Source: Daphnia carinata (lineage: Eukaryota; Arthropoda; Branchiopoda; Diplostraca; Daphniidae). Taken from it: a DNA stretch of 64,000 nucleotides. The stretch spans positions 656,739 through 720,738 of the forward strand of contig NC_081337.1 of assembly GCF_022539665.2 (NCBI RefSeq), in the 5' to 3' direction. Position numbers and translations under genes: made by a program. Positions 22,263-33,709 of this stretch are shown here, piece after piece (the first letter of the stretch is position 1; each line of letters starts with the position of its first letter). The notes beneath the pieces are model-generated. The model ran no database searches and had not been told where the DNA came from. It was given only the letters and a program-made list of their open reading frames with translations.

Positions 22263-24014
22263 CTGTTTGTCACGTCTAAAGGTAGCTAGTATCCAAACTG
22301 GGAAAAATATTAAATTTATTTGTGAAAAACAATTAGAAGATGAACTTTGTGTAGCTATTAGGAATTATTTAGAGAAAGGAGAGTTGGATGAAGTTTTTCA
22401 ACAATCTAGGCCAGATTGGGTAAAAGAAATTGAATATTTTGAAATTATTGAAGGTACTCTTTATCGGCATGAGTTGCCTTTTTCAAATAGCAAGCGCCGC
22501 GAAGTAAATTATCAATTGGTGTTACCTGTATCGCTTCGCCATCTAGTGCTCAAAGAATTACATGATGCACCGTTGGGAGGACATTTAGCATTTTATAAAA
22601 CTTATTTAAAAGTTAAAAATCATTATTATTGGCCTAACATGAGGAGCGATATTAAAGAATATTGCCAAGCCTGCGAAATATGTATAGCTAACACTTCCTC
22701 CACATATAGGGCACTTTTGCACCCTCATGAAGTTGCCAAAGCGCCTTTTCAAGTAATTGGAATGCACTTTTTAGGGCCTATTACTCCAATTTCGCCTAAC
22801 GGAAATAGTTATATTTTAGTTATTACTGATTATTTTAGTCGATGGGTAGAAGCAGTCGCTTTAAAAGATCAAACTGCGTTAACAACAGCTGAGTGTATAT
22901 ATAAGACTATTATTGTACGTCATGGGATGCCAAAAGCCATTCTTTCTGATCGCGGGACCAATTTCACTTCAAAATTATTTCGATATTTTTGTAAGAAATT
23001 AAAGATTGATCAAAGGTTAACAACTGCTTATATTCCAGCCAGTAATGGGAAACAGAGAGATTCAATAGGACATTAACAACAATGTTAAGGAAAGAATTAA
23101 AGGATGGAGAGCATTCCAATTGAGAAGATATGCTAGACGACGTATTATTTGCTTATCGCAGCTCAGTGCACGCCTCAACACTTGACACCCCTTACTATTT
23201 ACTCCACGGTAGGGATCCGAATATTCCAATAAATGAATTTCTTGATGCGTCTCCAAAAACATTTAAATCGTCTTCGGATTATGTAGGTAATTTAGCGGAA
23301 CGTTTGCGTTATAGTTTCCAAAGGGTTAGAGAAGAAAGCGGAAAAGATAGGGAGCGTCAGAGGAAACAATATAACAAACGCGCCAAAGAAAGACGATATG
23401 CGGTAGGCGATAGAGTGTTATTGGATATTCGCGTAGTTAAAGATGGGGATAGCAGGAAATTCACTTCTAAATATAAAGGACCATATAGGATAGTGAAAGT
23501 ATATTGTAATAATACTGTAGATATAGCGGATAACTCTTATATCTGTCAACGTACTCACGTTAACAGATTAAAACCTTTGTACGAAACAATGCTTTGGAAG
23601 ACCGAGCATTATCCAACATTTGAGACCCCTTTTGAGTTTGAGAGTCGATTTCGTAAAACGATTTCAACTCAAACAATTGACTTATCGAAAAACGAGGATA
23701 GGCTTATAGATGAATTTAATGATTTGTGTGATGTCCAAGAAACTGTAAACCCTTCTGTCGTAAACAACACACTTCTGGACGAAGATATGAAAATACACAC
23801 CGGAAATGGATTTGAAAACCAGCAATCTCAAACAACGGAAAATAATCCAAATTCTATGGAATTACCAATGAAGACGGATTTCATTCATCTGAATTCACAA
23901 GATTCTGGAACTTCTCAAGAAAATTTGAAAAAAGATGATCCTCAAACAGTCTCGAACACCGGACGTCCACAAAGAAATCGCAGGAAGCCTATTCGATACA
24001 CCGCTGGATTTTAA
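22263..24014 (+). pseudogene. gypsy-B integrase
   Basis: Zinc-binding domain with HDAPLGGHLAFYKT and CQACEICIAN, and a core with GMHFLGPI, TDYFSRWVEAV and SDRGTNFTSK. The NGxxER block is damaged by a frameshift at 23040-23090 (ASNGKQRDS). The second ORF (23130-24014) holds the rest of the core (DDVLFAYRSSVHAST) and a C-terminal GPY-like module (KYKGPYRIVKVYCNNTVDI, HVNRLKPLY). It ends in a long acidic, then arginine-rich tail to a stop at 24012-24014. Confidence 0.85.
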
Positions 24015-24054
24015 TTTGAAACTTTTCATCTCTGATTTAATGATGGAAAAAAGG

Positions 24055-24066
24055 ACTATATAAGCT
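24055..24066 (+). promoter_or_regulatory. TATA box upstream of accessory ORF 1
   Basis: GACTATATAAGC lies about 50 bp before the ATG at 24112, with CAGATATTCAACAGTTCG between them as a possible start region. It suggests a separate internal promoter for the accessory gene. Prediction only. Confidence 0.4.
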
Positions 24067-24111
24067 CGCGACACACAGTAGCAGATATTCAACAGTTCGT
24101 ATTTTTACAAC

Positions 24112-24651
24112 ATGGACTCTTAAGACACTGTTGAATTGAACGAGTGGGACGTCGCCCAAACCATCGAAGTGGCGATGACTTCGCAATTGTCTATGGGGGA
24201 GGAAGAGCCTGCGGAAAAAAGGTGCAAGCTCGAAGATAGTGAAGTCGAAAGCACCGACGAAAAAGAAGAAATCCAGAGGGAGAAGACTGTCGAGGAGTTT
24301 CTGTATCCAGCAGTGACTGAAGAACAAAGAAAGAAAAGAGATGAAGCTGACAAGTATTGTGACGACTTGTTGGAATCATACCGAAGCCCAGAACACCATT
24401 CAGAGGATTCAGAGGACGAACACAACTGGCGTAAGGAAAAGAGGCGTTTCAACAGGGAAATGCGGAAGCGGACTAGGGATTTGGCTGACGAACTTCAGCT
24501 CCATATCCGTCAGGAAAATTGGAGAAAAGCAGTTGTGAAATTGAAAAGAATTTTGGATTTGGACCCTGAGAACAGGAGCCCACCTCTCTACGGATGGTTT
24601 CCTGAGGATTGGAATCCTCAATACCGTTGCAGATTCTGCAAGAACAATTAA
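24112..24651 (+). pseudogene. gypsy-B accessory ORF 1
   Basis: An ATG at 24112 is followed three codons later by TAA, after which the same frame stays open to 24651; the next methionine is at 24175. The first half is acidic (many E and D). The second half has a helical module (LQLHIRQENWRKAVVKLKRI, then LDLDPENR) and ends with a cysteine pair (CRFC). The module and the tail match accessory ORF 2 at 25541-26118, so the two are paralogues. No known domain is recognised; the helix pair looks TPR-like. It lies between pol and env, with its own TATA box. Confidence 0.65.
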
Positions 24652-25437
24652 AGAAGAAAGACAGGTGAAGAATTTTTCGTCTTTATAAAAATTTATTTCT
24701 TTGTTGTAGTGCTTTTCTTGTGGCCTATCATATTATTCCTTTTTGTTATGTGTTATTTTTCTTATGATTCTATTCTTGTGTCCCTTTGTCAACTTTTAGC
24801 ATCTCTTGAATTCGCTTATCCGACAAACCATATACTTGTCATTTAGATACAAATTTTGGGTATACAATTTTAATTTTGTCTCTTACGGATAATAATAAAA
24901 AGGAAAAAAAAGAATTTTTCTTTTCTTTAACGAGCCACAGTTGGTGAAGCCAATGAAAAATTATAAAATAATAATAAATAAAAGCTGAAATTCAAATATA
25001 GCAGAGGGAAGAGTAGTATTACACTACTGTAATAGAAATTGGATAAGCGAACGGCAAGGTTGCGAATACAGGATGACATATATATATATATATTTTCAAA
25101 TATATATATATAGAATTTGACGATAATTTCTTCTGTTTCTTATAGTTATTTTTAAGTTGTATCAGTTGTTATTTCTGTTATATATATATGTTTATTATAT
25201 ATTAATTTTTTGTATATGCTTTGTACTTCTCGGAAATTGTAAGATGTTCTCTTCTCAATGTTGTCCTATACGGTTACATTTTCACTTACTTCGCATCAAC
25301 AAACGAAGAGTTGCTTACAACATCAAGAAAAAAAAAACAATCCAATCGGATGTTAAACGTGTCGATTTTGGAGTAGAAATGGAAAAAATTATCGATTCCA
25401 AGAAGCTATTTCAAGATAGCTGACGACGACAATACTT
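24652..25437. other. AT-rich spacer between accessory ORFs
   Basis: Contains a (TA)n tract near 25078-25110 and no convincing gene. A lysine-rich open stretch at about 25240-25420 may be decayed coding sequence. Confidence 0.35.
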
Positions 25438-25448
25438 GCCTATATAAC
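25438..25448 (+). promoter_or_regulatory. TATA box upstream of accessory ORF 2
   Basis: GCCTATATAAC about 100 bp before the ATG at 25541, a placement like the TATA box of accessory ORF 1. Prediction only. Confidence 0.35.
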
Positions 25449-25540
25449 AAACGTGGGCGCGTGGAGAAGAATCAAATCTTTCCTCACAACTTGGGTAAAA
25501 TCATTCTACCGTGAAAAAAAAAAAAAAAGAGAAGAAAAAA

Positions 25541-26118
25541 TGCCTAAAGACAACAACGGAAATTATAGACTGTCACCCTACACAACTCGTCGGCATAGTT
25601 CCGACATATCTTGGCGACTTCGACAAGAAAATTCGAGTGAGCCGGAAGCGGGGCCATCTGTCGCTCTCCGCACCTCACCTGTTTCACCCCAGGTCCCTTT
25701 TCCATCCCAGGTGAATCTTCCACTCCGGATCCGTGTTCCACCCCGGGTCCAGCCCAACCCGGCTCCACCTCAGGCGCCATCCAACCCGGTGCGGGTACGA
25801 CCAATCGCTACACTAATGCCGGAACCCCTTCGTTCTTGCCCGCGCCCCACCTGGCCTACCCGACACGACATACACCTGCACGAACTCCATCTGCGAACAG
25901 GGGTTTTGAAGTTAGAGCTACACAAAGCTCTAAACGAAGAGAATTGGCAACGGTCTGTGGAGAATATTCAAGAAATTCTGGAGCTCGATCCACGGAACCG
26001 AATGCCTCCACCACAAAATTGGGCGCTATCCCAATGGTGGGTGCAGGACGTGTGCCCTACCTGCGGACGACCCGGAAGGCGCCCAAATGGAGCGAGATTT
26101 CTGAATCCAGATGATTAA
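25541..26118 (+). CDS. gypsy-B accessory ORF 2
   Basis: An intact ORF of about 192 codons from the ATG at 25541 (MPKDNNGNYRL); the frame is open upstream to 25453. The middle is proline-rich (PLRIRVPPRVQPNPAPP). The C-terminal third holds the module shared with accessory ORF 1 (LELHKALNEENWQRSVENI, then LELDPRNRMPPP) followed by a CPTCG cysteine pair. The alignment W..aV..I..iLeLDPrNR.pPp..W extends over some 50 residues in the two proteins. Function unknown; a duplicated accessory protein of the element is the simplest reading. Confidence 0.65.
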
Positions 26119-27540
26119 AATTATTGTTTCTTGTTTTTTATTTTCTCCACACTTGATTTTTTTTATACATATACCTTGTGTTTCTTTTGTAGTTTATTAA
26201 CCATTACATACAAATTTTCGATCTTGCATTTGTCTTAATTCTTTTTCTCATTAAAAAAAAAAAAAAAAAAGAGAAAGGATAAGACAATGACAAAATCCAT
26301 CATTGCTTTTCTGTGTCTTAATTATTTTCATATTTCTATCTCTCACTTTTGTTTTCTATCTTATATACGATGTAAAAAATTATGAGTTTCTTGCAAGATG
26401 TTTACGTTCGAAACGATAAACTTTTAAATTCTACGTTCCATTTTTACTTAAGTATAACATTATTAACAATCATAATACTTATCGTAGCTTAGAACATTTT
26501 ATTATACATTTTCCATACAATCATATTAACAACAATAACACAAAATAAAATAAAAAAAACTATCAATGTTGTCGAAACAAAAACTTTTCTTCTAGATTCA
26601 CAAAATTGTTTTCACACGAAAGAACTTCTTTTTCCTCCCACGCTAAGTTCCACCCTTTCGATATTTTCTCCACTAGTGGTATCACCAACGCTCTGATTTT
26701 TATCCACTTCTTTTTACACTACTTTCCACTTTTCCTTCTTATTGAACACTGAAGCTGTTCCAACACTTCGCTGCAAGTGGAGAAATGTATTCTTCTTTCG
26801 TTAAATTTTATCAACTCTCTTTCACACTTCTTTTCACTTTTCTTTCTCTCGAATATTGAAGCTGTTTCAACTCTTGGAAACAAGTAGAGAAAATATTCTC
26901 GCTCCCTCTTTTTGCCGGAGGGCAACTAACGAGCCTTCCCTTCCACTTACATTGGTACGCTGAAAACTCCTTCTTCCCCTCAAGGCGAGTTAGCCCCGCC
27001 CACCTGTTCATATTTCACTTTCTTTTCCTCCGTTCCTAGCCAAGTCCCTTTTTCCCTTGCGTTGGACTTAGAAAAAATCGAAAATCTGAGTTTGACCTTT
27101 GGCGCACGGACTTTTTTCGCCGTAAAATTTAATAAGTTTCTTTTCTTCTCCGCAGAATTAAACGAAACAATCTTTTTCAATTATTTCTTTCTGATTAATA
27201 CGAGCATCTTTTCCTCTTTCCAATGATACCACTTTCGATTAAAAATAAATTTTTCTTCTGCCCGAAAACACAGTTATAATGCGATGCCCTTTATTTTTCT
27301 ATCTTTTGCCGTAGCGCAGCTACTGAAAAGCCGACGGGAGACCGTTGACCTTTCAAAGCCGTCGGGAAATTTTCACTTTTACTTTCTTTTCTCTTCTTTC
27401 TTTGCCTTTTATTTTATTTCCACTATATATATATAATCAAAAATATTAAAAAAAACTCAATGTCGTTGTAGAATACTTTTGGCCACTGCTCTGTTTAAAT
27501 TTTTCTAATGTTTTTTTTTTTTTTTTTTTTTAATATATTT
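26119..27540. other. AT-rich region between accessory ORF 2 and env
   Basis: Long AT-rich stretch with no credible ORF on either strand. It holds an imperfect tandem duplication (listed separately) and a poly-T run just before env. It may contain the env leader or splice acceptor. Confidence 0.4.
26703..26901. repeat. Imperfect tandem duplication, about 105-bp unit
   Basis: Two adjacent copies share blocks such as TTTCCACTTTTC, TGAAGCTGTT and AAGTAGAGAAA in the same order. They lie in the spacer before gypsy-B env. Confidence 0.6.
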
Positions 27541-27555
27541 CTGGCATATGTAGAA

Positions 27556-29195
27556 ATGTCGCCTTTTCCAATTGTCTTACTGCTATGTCTTTATGGGCTT
27601 CACGTTCGAGCCTTTGGAACGACCGTATGGGATTGTACTGAATAGTCGAAAAAGGGAATAATTCAATTTTCGGATGACATACGATCGGATTCATCCGGAA
27701 ATAAACGATAAACACTCAATTGACATACAATATTCAGTGTATAGTGAAGTTCGCGCCGCAGTTCAATTTCCAGGATATATTTGTGCGAAGTGGAAACAAA
27801 TTCGACATGTCACTATGAACTTTTTTGGACAATTGGTGATTGTGCCTGATAAAATTCCACTTGACACTACACCACCTTCGGTGCGAAGATCAAAAATTGA
27901 CTGCTACGGAAAATAAATTTGTATTTGACCGTGAACCTGAAATTTTCGGTCATTGGTTACAAACGATCGATGTGGAAATTATTAATTGTGTGCTCGAAAA
28001 AATTCGCCTATATCAAGATGTTGAAGATAGTAATTTTTCTACGCCAAAAGGAATTGCTTCTGCCTCAACAGGTCATTTGTCGCATAATCACCTGACATTA
28101 GATTGGGACAAAACATATACGCAACGATCTGAACCAAAAGCTCATCTCATCGAATCTTGAATTGGGAAATTAATACGAAAAACGGGAAATGATACAATTT
28201 TTCGCCTTCAAGATGACAAAAAACAATTGGATTTTCATTTAACTTTTCAACCGCGTTGTATTCCCATACAAAACTCTTGTTCAAAGAAATCTGATGTCTT
28301 TAATATTCTCGGCCAATTAAAACTCTTCGTTACGACGGCGGCCATCATGGAAAATTTGTCGACAATAACATTGACGGACCCCGCGCCACCTGGTGGCCAA
28401 AATTTGGACCATCTTGCTACTTTACAATATGTTCGTGATCAACTTACGGACCATGAAAATGAATCATCACGATTAATTCAAATCTTACAGTGTGATTTAA
28501 GAAATGCCAAACACGTAAGAGCAATTATTGCGGCACAATATAATGGTTGGTTAGCTGCTTCGCATCTAGATCTACCCAAGTGCACAAAATTACAAGCCTT
28601 CGGAAAAACCGCCATTGTCATCTCGTGCAAACCTTTAAATGTGACTTTTGAAACCGTCGTAACATTTTGCGGACTGCAACCAAAATTTAAAAATTATACA
28701 ATCAACCTAGACGGTTGGGAACTCGTTAAATATTCGCCGTGTTATTGGACCAATGGATTTGTGAACTTTAATGACATACCTTATGCGTTTCGCAATAACA
28801 CTTGGAAGCCCGTGAACGCAAGTCATTCTTTTCGGTATGAAGACGTGAAATTTTTCGACTATGAACATAAAATTAACCCTGCGTATAGTGAAACTATTAT
28901 GGATCATATGAGTATAATGGCTGATATTGCCGCAGCGATGAATGAACTTTCGCCGAGTGAGTTTTCAACAAATAATCGACCAAGTGTGACCAACGTTTTA
29001 TTATCAGCCTCTGGAGTGAACACTTATACTAGCTGGTGGGAAACTATTAAAAATTATTTCTTCATCGGTGTACTCTGCCTCCTGGGTCTTCTTTTTCTAC
29101 GCATCTGTTACGGCTGTGGATTTTTTGGACTTATTTGCAAGCTATGCTTTCGTCCAGTTCAAGAACCGGAACCGGATTTCGCTTACCAAGTCTGA
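27556..29195 (+). pseudogene. gypsy-B env, glycoprotein of negative-strand-virus type
   Basis: Starts at an ATG at 27556 with a signal-peptide-like leader (MSPFPIVLLLCLYGLHV). The frame is broken near 27640 by a stop or frameshift, again near 27900, and by a stop near 28160. The largest open part (28227-29195) has many cysteines, a TINLDGWELVKYSPCYW block, N-glycosylation sites, a membrane segment (FFIGVLCLLGLLFLRICY) and a short tail. The pattern CGxxP...TIxxDGW....CxW is shared with gypsy-C env and resembles glycoproteins of chuvirus-like negative-strand viruses known to be captured by retroelements. That affiliation is from motif memory only. It differs from the F-type env of gypsy-A and gypsy-D. 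Confidence 0.6.
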
Positions 29196-29228
29196 TTACG
29201 GGACGTAATCTCGCACCGCCGCGAGTGA

Positions 29229-29980
29229 TGTAACGAAGTCATCAAAATACAACTTTTAATTGTATTTTATCTTCATTGTTTGTTTTCTTTATATTAAAAT
29301 TATATACTATGTTTTATATTTAAAGTATACATTATAAATATAGTAATTCAAGTGTCATTGACATTTCCTTGAAAACTATTTTTATATTATACTTTACATC
29401 CTGCTTATTGCTGATTGGATGAGCTTCATGCGTAGAACATCGCGCCATACATTTCCATGAATATGAAATGTTGCTGCGTGAGATATTCAATAACTTATAT
29501 CCGGAGCTCATCTGTCGGAAATGCTATGTTTCCCTCAAACATGTAAAATATATAAAAGGATGCCCTTTTGTTCCCAAAAGTCAGTTCTTCAGTTCTCTTC
29601 AATTCTCTTCAGTTCTCTCTTGTTTTAGTTCCAGTTCCAGTTTTAGTTTTCATTCTTAGTGCTACAAGTGCTGCTTAATTCCTAAAATCTAGTGAGTTCA
29701 ATTTGTATCTTATTCAGATTTTTTATTGTGAGTGCTCCTCCTCGCTTCTTGAGCGACCGACAGCCTTATTATCTTTATTTTTCCTGTATAACATTTATCA
29801 TCTCTATTCTATCTTCGCCACGGCGGTGACGGTAAGACTAAATTTGCATAACTCCATTTTATATTCCCGTTTCCCATTATATCGTATAATTGTGTATTCT
29901 TTTATTATCCTTTTGGTCTATTAGAATAAAATATATGCGACATTGTGGTGACGCCTTCCGAGTTTAATTTTCTTATTACA
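29229..29980 (+). repeat. 3' LTR of gypsy-B
   Basis: A 752-bp interval starting TGTAACGAAG and ending TCTTATTACA, just downstream of env. It contains a TATA box (ATATATAAAAGG near 29550), pyrimidine-rich CAGTTCTCTTC-type repeats after it, and AATAAA near 29926. The ends TGTAACG...ATTACA agree with the gypsy-C LTR. No second copy is in the window because the element is 5'-truncated. Confidence 0.7.
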
Positions 29981-32738
29981 ATTTGTCTTAAATAAGGTAA
30001 AGTCATTCTTTCAATTACTAAAAGAATGCTTTACACTCGGAAGAGCAGAGCAAAGAGGCGGCGATTTCGTCCATCTCTGGGTACCTGCCTTCCTGAGCTG
30101 CGAGACTCCTCTCGACCTTGATTGTGTCCTTGAACGTTGCACAGCTGACTGACTCCTCAAAGCAAAGATTTTACAAGACCCTAGCCCTGAAAAACCCCGA
30201 GGAAACCCTAAAACAGAAAAAGAAATCAAAACCGGCAGATGCAGAAAGCCCGGCGACAGATCGAGTTGAAGGCGTATGAAGCAAGGAAGATTCAACGGCT
30301 CTTCAAAATTTACCCAAGAAGAGCCGTTCGAGAGGTGCTCGAAGAGCGTTCTCCCTCCTACAGTGGTACTGTAGCTGCTGCAGAGGAATATCTCGAAAAG
30401 ACTTACCACCGATCGAGCCCACCTCTGCAGCAGTGCAAGAGTGCGAGGGAGCTCTACGACACCTGCGACTGGTCCCAGTCATCAAGGGACCAGCTGAACT
30501 TCCTAAACCATGCGCCAAGTCAACAAGAGCTTGAAGCTAAGCTTCACCGGGCTACAAATACATCTCCAGGGTTCGATGGCCTAGAATACCGACATCTTAG
30601 AGCCCTCGACCCCAACTGCATTCTGCTGGAAACAGTTTGTCAAATGGTGTGGAAGATTGGGATTCCTAGTTGTTGGAAGCATCGCGAACTGTCCCCATCT
30701 TTAAGAAAGGGGACACTAGCGATTACTCCAACTTTAGGCCAATCTCACTCCTTCCTGCCATTTACAAACTCTTCTCGGGAGTGCTTAGCCAGAGACTGAC
30801 GCAGGTCGCTTCAGACCTTGGCTGCTTATCTCCCGAGCAAAAGGGTTTCCTCCCGGGGGTCCATGGTATCCAAGAGCACACGCACCTCTTGCAAGCGACA
30901 GTTGAGGAATCAAGGACCAAACGTAGGCATATGTCTATAGCGTGGCTGGACATGTGCAATGCGTTCGGTTCTGTGCCTCACGCCATTTTGGGAGAGCTGT
31001 TTGCTTCTCTTCCGATACCAGACGACCTACGACGCATCCTGGCGGACATTTACTCGGGAAATCGGTTGGATTTTGCCGTAGGGAAAGAATTCATCCGCAA
31101 TTCCCCGACTGCAGGTGTACGCCAGGGTGACGCCCTTTTTAAACCTGGTGACGCTCTTAGTGCCCCTATTTTTATCCTGGCTTCTGAGCCCCTCATCAGG
31201 GCCAGAAATTCCAATACCAACCCCGGATTTTTATTATATGGTTCGCTCGTCAAGATCACGGCATATGCTGACGACATTGCCGTAGTTACAAACTCTTCTG
31301 GCGAGCTCCAAAATATTTTAGACATTTTATCCCTTACCGCTGACACCTTGGGGCTGCAATTCAACGCCGAGAAGTGTGCTTGCTTGTTCATTGACAAAGC
31401 TAAGCCGTCTGATGCTCAGTGCCGGATTGGTACTGAACCAATCCGGTGCCTGGGACCAGACGACCAAGAGACGTATCTTGGTACACCGATCGGCGGAAAA
31501 TTGCGGTTCCGCCCTCCCACAGACCTTATCTCTAACCTTGATGCCTCACTGATGATGCCGATATCTGGACCATCGCCCGAGCTGCTCAGCTTCTCACTTG
31601 TAGAGATCCTACAGTGAGGAATATATGCAGAGAGCAGCTCCATGACACCATCCGGCGAGGGTTCAGAACGGAGCATCCAGGAGTGTTACCAGTTGGGGAA
31701 TACCTTTCGGGATCCGTGGATGGGGGGCTCTACAGGCTGAGGTACGCGGCGGCAGGATCAAATCTCTGGACTCTTGCCCGTCAAGCTGCCAAACGACTGG
31801 GAGTACGGATTGATGTATCCGGTGACGAAAACCTAAGAATTGTCGCCGATGACTTCTCCGTAATCTCAGCCAAGGCAGTCCGCGGACTTCGGAAAGTAGC
31901 TCGGCAGCGCTATACTAAGAACCTTCTAACCGACAAGAGCCACCAGGGAGTAGTAGCTATTGGCCTCTCCCTGGAAGAAACATCAAAGGATATGGCTCGC
32001 CTAGTATCCTGCCTTACGCCCCTCTCCTTCCGCGACTGGAGATACCTACACAGGGCCCGGCTTGACATTTTTCCTCTTCGGAAAACTCGTATTTTGTTCT
32101 CGAGAACAAGACACGAGTTGTTGCCGCCGATGCGGAATGGAAATCGAGACCGGGTTTCACGTTCTTAACAACTGTGTAGAAGGTCTCCAGTTCGCCACCC
32201 AGAGGCACAACACCATCCAAGATCTCTTGGAATCGCTGCTAGTCAAGCAGGGACATGACGTCACTGTCAACAAAGCCATCCCCGGGGAACGCTTAAGACC
32301 AGATGTTGAATTCCAACTATCTGGCTCCCGGGTGATGGTGAACGTCGTGGTCTGCTATGACCAACCAGGAAGTATGGAGATTGCCTACCAGCGGAAGTAT
32401 GAAAAATATTCTCTGCTTGGAAGGATTCTTCCCCTGGTTGTCGGGTCCCTTGGATCATGGTACCCCAGGAAAGACGACATCCGCTCCATTCTTGGTATCG
32501 ACGGACGTTCCTGGGGTGCGTTCAGGTTCAAGGCCCGATTAGCAGCTATCCAAGGATCAATGGATATGGTTTGTGCCCACTTTCATTACGGTGCAATGAA
32601 TCCCGGAGCCGATGAATTCCCTCCTCCCTCGGTTGAATCCCCTTACCCAGTAGATTAGTAGTACTATTTGAAATATGTTTTTATATATAGTCTTATTTTA
32701 AATGCACGTGCACCTATAAGTTTCTTCCCTCAAGACCC
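29981..32738 (+). mobile_element. R2/NeSL-type LINE inserted in a tRNA-Asp gene
   Basis: A 5'-incomplete non-LTR retrotransposon. After the ORF a short 3' UTR (about 80 bp, no clear poly-A) runs directly into the 21-bp 5' end of a tRNA-Asp gene in reverse orientation at 32739. The tRNA's own downstream flank follows, identical to that of the tRNA-Asp at 19350. The left end abuts the gypsy-B LTR at 29980. The family cuts its target with a restriction-like endonuclease, which makes site-specific insertion expected. Confidence 0.85.
30050..32658 (+). pseudogene. R2/NeSL-type LINE ORF (RT and restriction-like endonuclease)
   Basis: A helical N-terminal region (KIQRLFKIYPRRAVREVLEE) leads into RT: SPGFDGLEYRHLRAL, then after a frameshift (about 30680) FRPISLLPAIYKLFSGVL, AWLDMCNAFGSVPH, GVRQGDAL and the catalytic AYADD. 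A small in-frame insertion lies in the GVRQGDAL region. After a further frameshift near 31600 comes the thumb. The C-terminal part (32062-32658) has a CCHC knuckle (CCRRCGMEIETGFHVLNNC) and the endonuclease core RPDVEF with KYEKY, then GSLGSWYPRKDDIRSILG to the stop at 32656. Endonuclease downstream of RT is diagnostic for the R2, R4, NeSL and HERO group. Confidence 0.85.
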
Positions 32739-32759
32739 TAACCACTATACTACCGAGGA
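32739..32759 (-). tRNA. tRNA-Asp 5' fragment cut by LINE
   Basis: TCCTCGGTAGTATAGTGGTTA on the minus strand, the first 21 nt of tRNA-Asp up to the A box. The LINE 3' end replaces the rest. Its flank (32760-32809) equals that at 19423-19472. Confidence 0.9.
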
Positions 32760-32856
32760 CGTGACTTGTAGTCACGAATCCCTATAAGAGTCTCTAAGCA
32801 GCTTAAACCGAAAACGTCTCAAGTACCAACTGCTAGTCACTGACCACTGTGACAAC

Positions 32857-32924
32857 ACAAAACAAAACAAAACAAAACAAAACAAAACAAAACAAAAAGA
32901 AACAAAACAAAAAACAAAACAATA

Positions 32925-32957
<33 letters not shown>

Positions 32958-33176
32958 ACAAAACAAAACAAAACAAAACAAAACAAAACAAAACAAAACA
33001 AAACAAAACAAAACAAAACAAAACAAAACAAAACAAAACAAAACAAAACAAAACAAAACAAAACAAAACAAAACAAAACAAAACAAAACAAAACAAAACA
33101 AAACAAAACAAAACAAAACAAAACAAAACAAAACAAAACAAAACAAAACAAAACAAAACAAAACAAAACAAAACAA
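32857..33176. repeat. (AAAAC)n microsatellite, about 320 bp
   Basis: About 60 copies of AAAAC, with a few AAAAAG, AATAA and AAAAAC interruptions in the first 90 bp and an almost pure array afterwards. The long ORFs on both strands in this tract (FCFVL or NKTKQ repeats) are products of the repeat and not genes. Confidence 0.98.
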
Positions 33177-33196
33177 GGTTTGTTTTGTCGGAAAAG

Positions 33197-33227
33197 GAGG
33201 TCCGTAGATCGAAACTACGCTCTGCTA
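33197..33227 (+). tRNA. tRNA-iMet 3' fragment
   Basis: GAGGTCCGTAGATCGAAACT and CTCTGCTA match the 3' end of the initiator tRNA at 45657-45728. The 5' half is missing; the microsatellite stops just upstream. Confidence 0.85.
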
Positions 33228-33359
33228 ACAAAGGATAAATATTAAGTTATATGTAACACAATAACGTAAACAAAAACTTTGTTTATTCCGTAGGCATATA
33301 AATAGGCATTTTAATTTATCTTCAACGAATGCAATTGATAAACAAAGCATTTATATTTA

Positions 33360-33430
33360 GCATCGATGGTTCAGTGGTAGAATGCTCGCCTGCCACGCGG
33401 GCGGCCCGGGTTCGATTCCCGGTCGATGCA
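33360..33430 (+). tRNA. tRNA-Gly(GCC): tRNA-Gly (GCC)
   Basis: 71 nt, GCATCGATGGTTCAGTGGTA at the 5' end, anticodon loop CTGCCAC with GCC, T arm GGTTCGATTCC, acceptor GCATCGA pairing with TCGATGC plus A. All arms are regular and the A and B boxes intact, so it should be functional. Confidence 0.97.
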
Positions 33431-33709
33431 TTTTACGTCTAAAATTGACCCTTAGCACCCGTAGCAGATTCAAGTTGTGCATGATCTGTTATCATAGTTC
33501 ATCGATTAAGTAACCGTTACGTCATCACATTCGGGAACCGCGGGTAAATCCTGACATGGTATTGGCAAGATTCTCGTCTCTGAATAGCATCAAACTTTTT
33601 GCTAGCTCACTATGAGTATATTACCTCTATGAGTAGTATTTACCTAGACTTGTCTGCCTCGTTTGTCGTTGCAGCATACATTCACAAACAAAAACTTGAA
33701 TAAGCCGTG

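Larger units (their letters stand above)
21130..29980 (+). mobile_element. gypsy-B: 5'-truncated Ty3/gypsy element with accessory genes, env and 3' LTR
   Basis: Order on the plus strand: RT, RNase H, integrase, two small accessory ORFs, glycoprotein-type env, LTR. Gag, protease and the 5' LTR are missing; the left edge meets a piece of the foldback transposon at about 21057-21130. Accessory ORFs between pol and env are unusual for gypsy elements. The LTR (TGTAACG...ATTACA) has the same terminal motif as that of gypsy-C, and env is of the same type, so B and C are related. Confidence 0.85.

Noticed and set aside
32857-33176. CRISPR-like or satellite array
   Set aside because: Simple five-base repeat with no spacers; an ordinary microsatellite.
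32772-33238. Long ORFs on both strands with FCFVL or NKTKQ repeats
   Set aside because: They are translations of the (AAAAC)n microsatellite, open in several frames because the unit has no stop codon.
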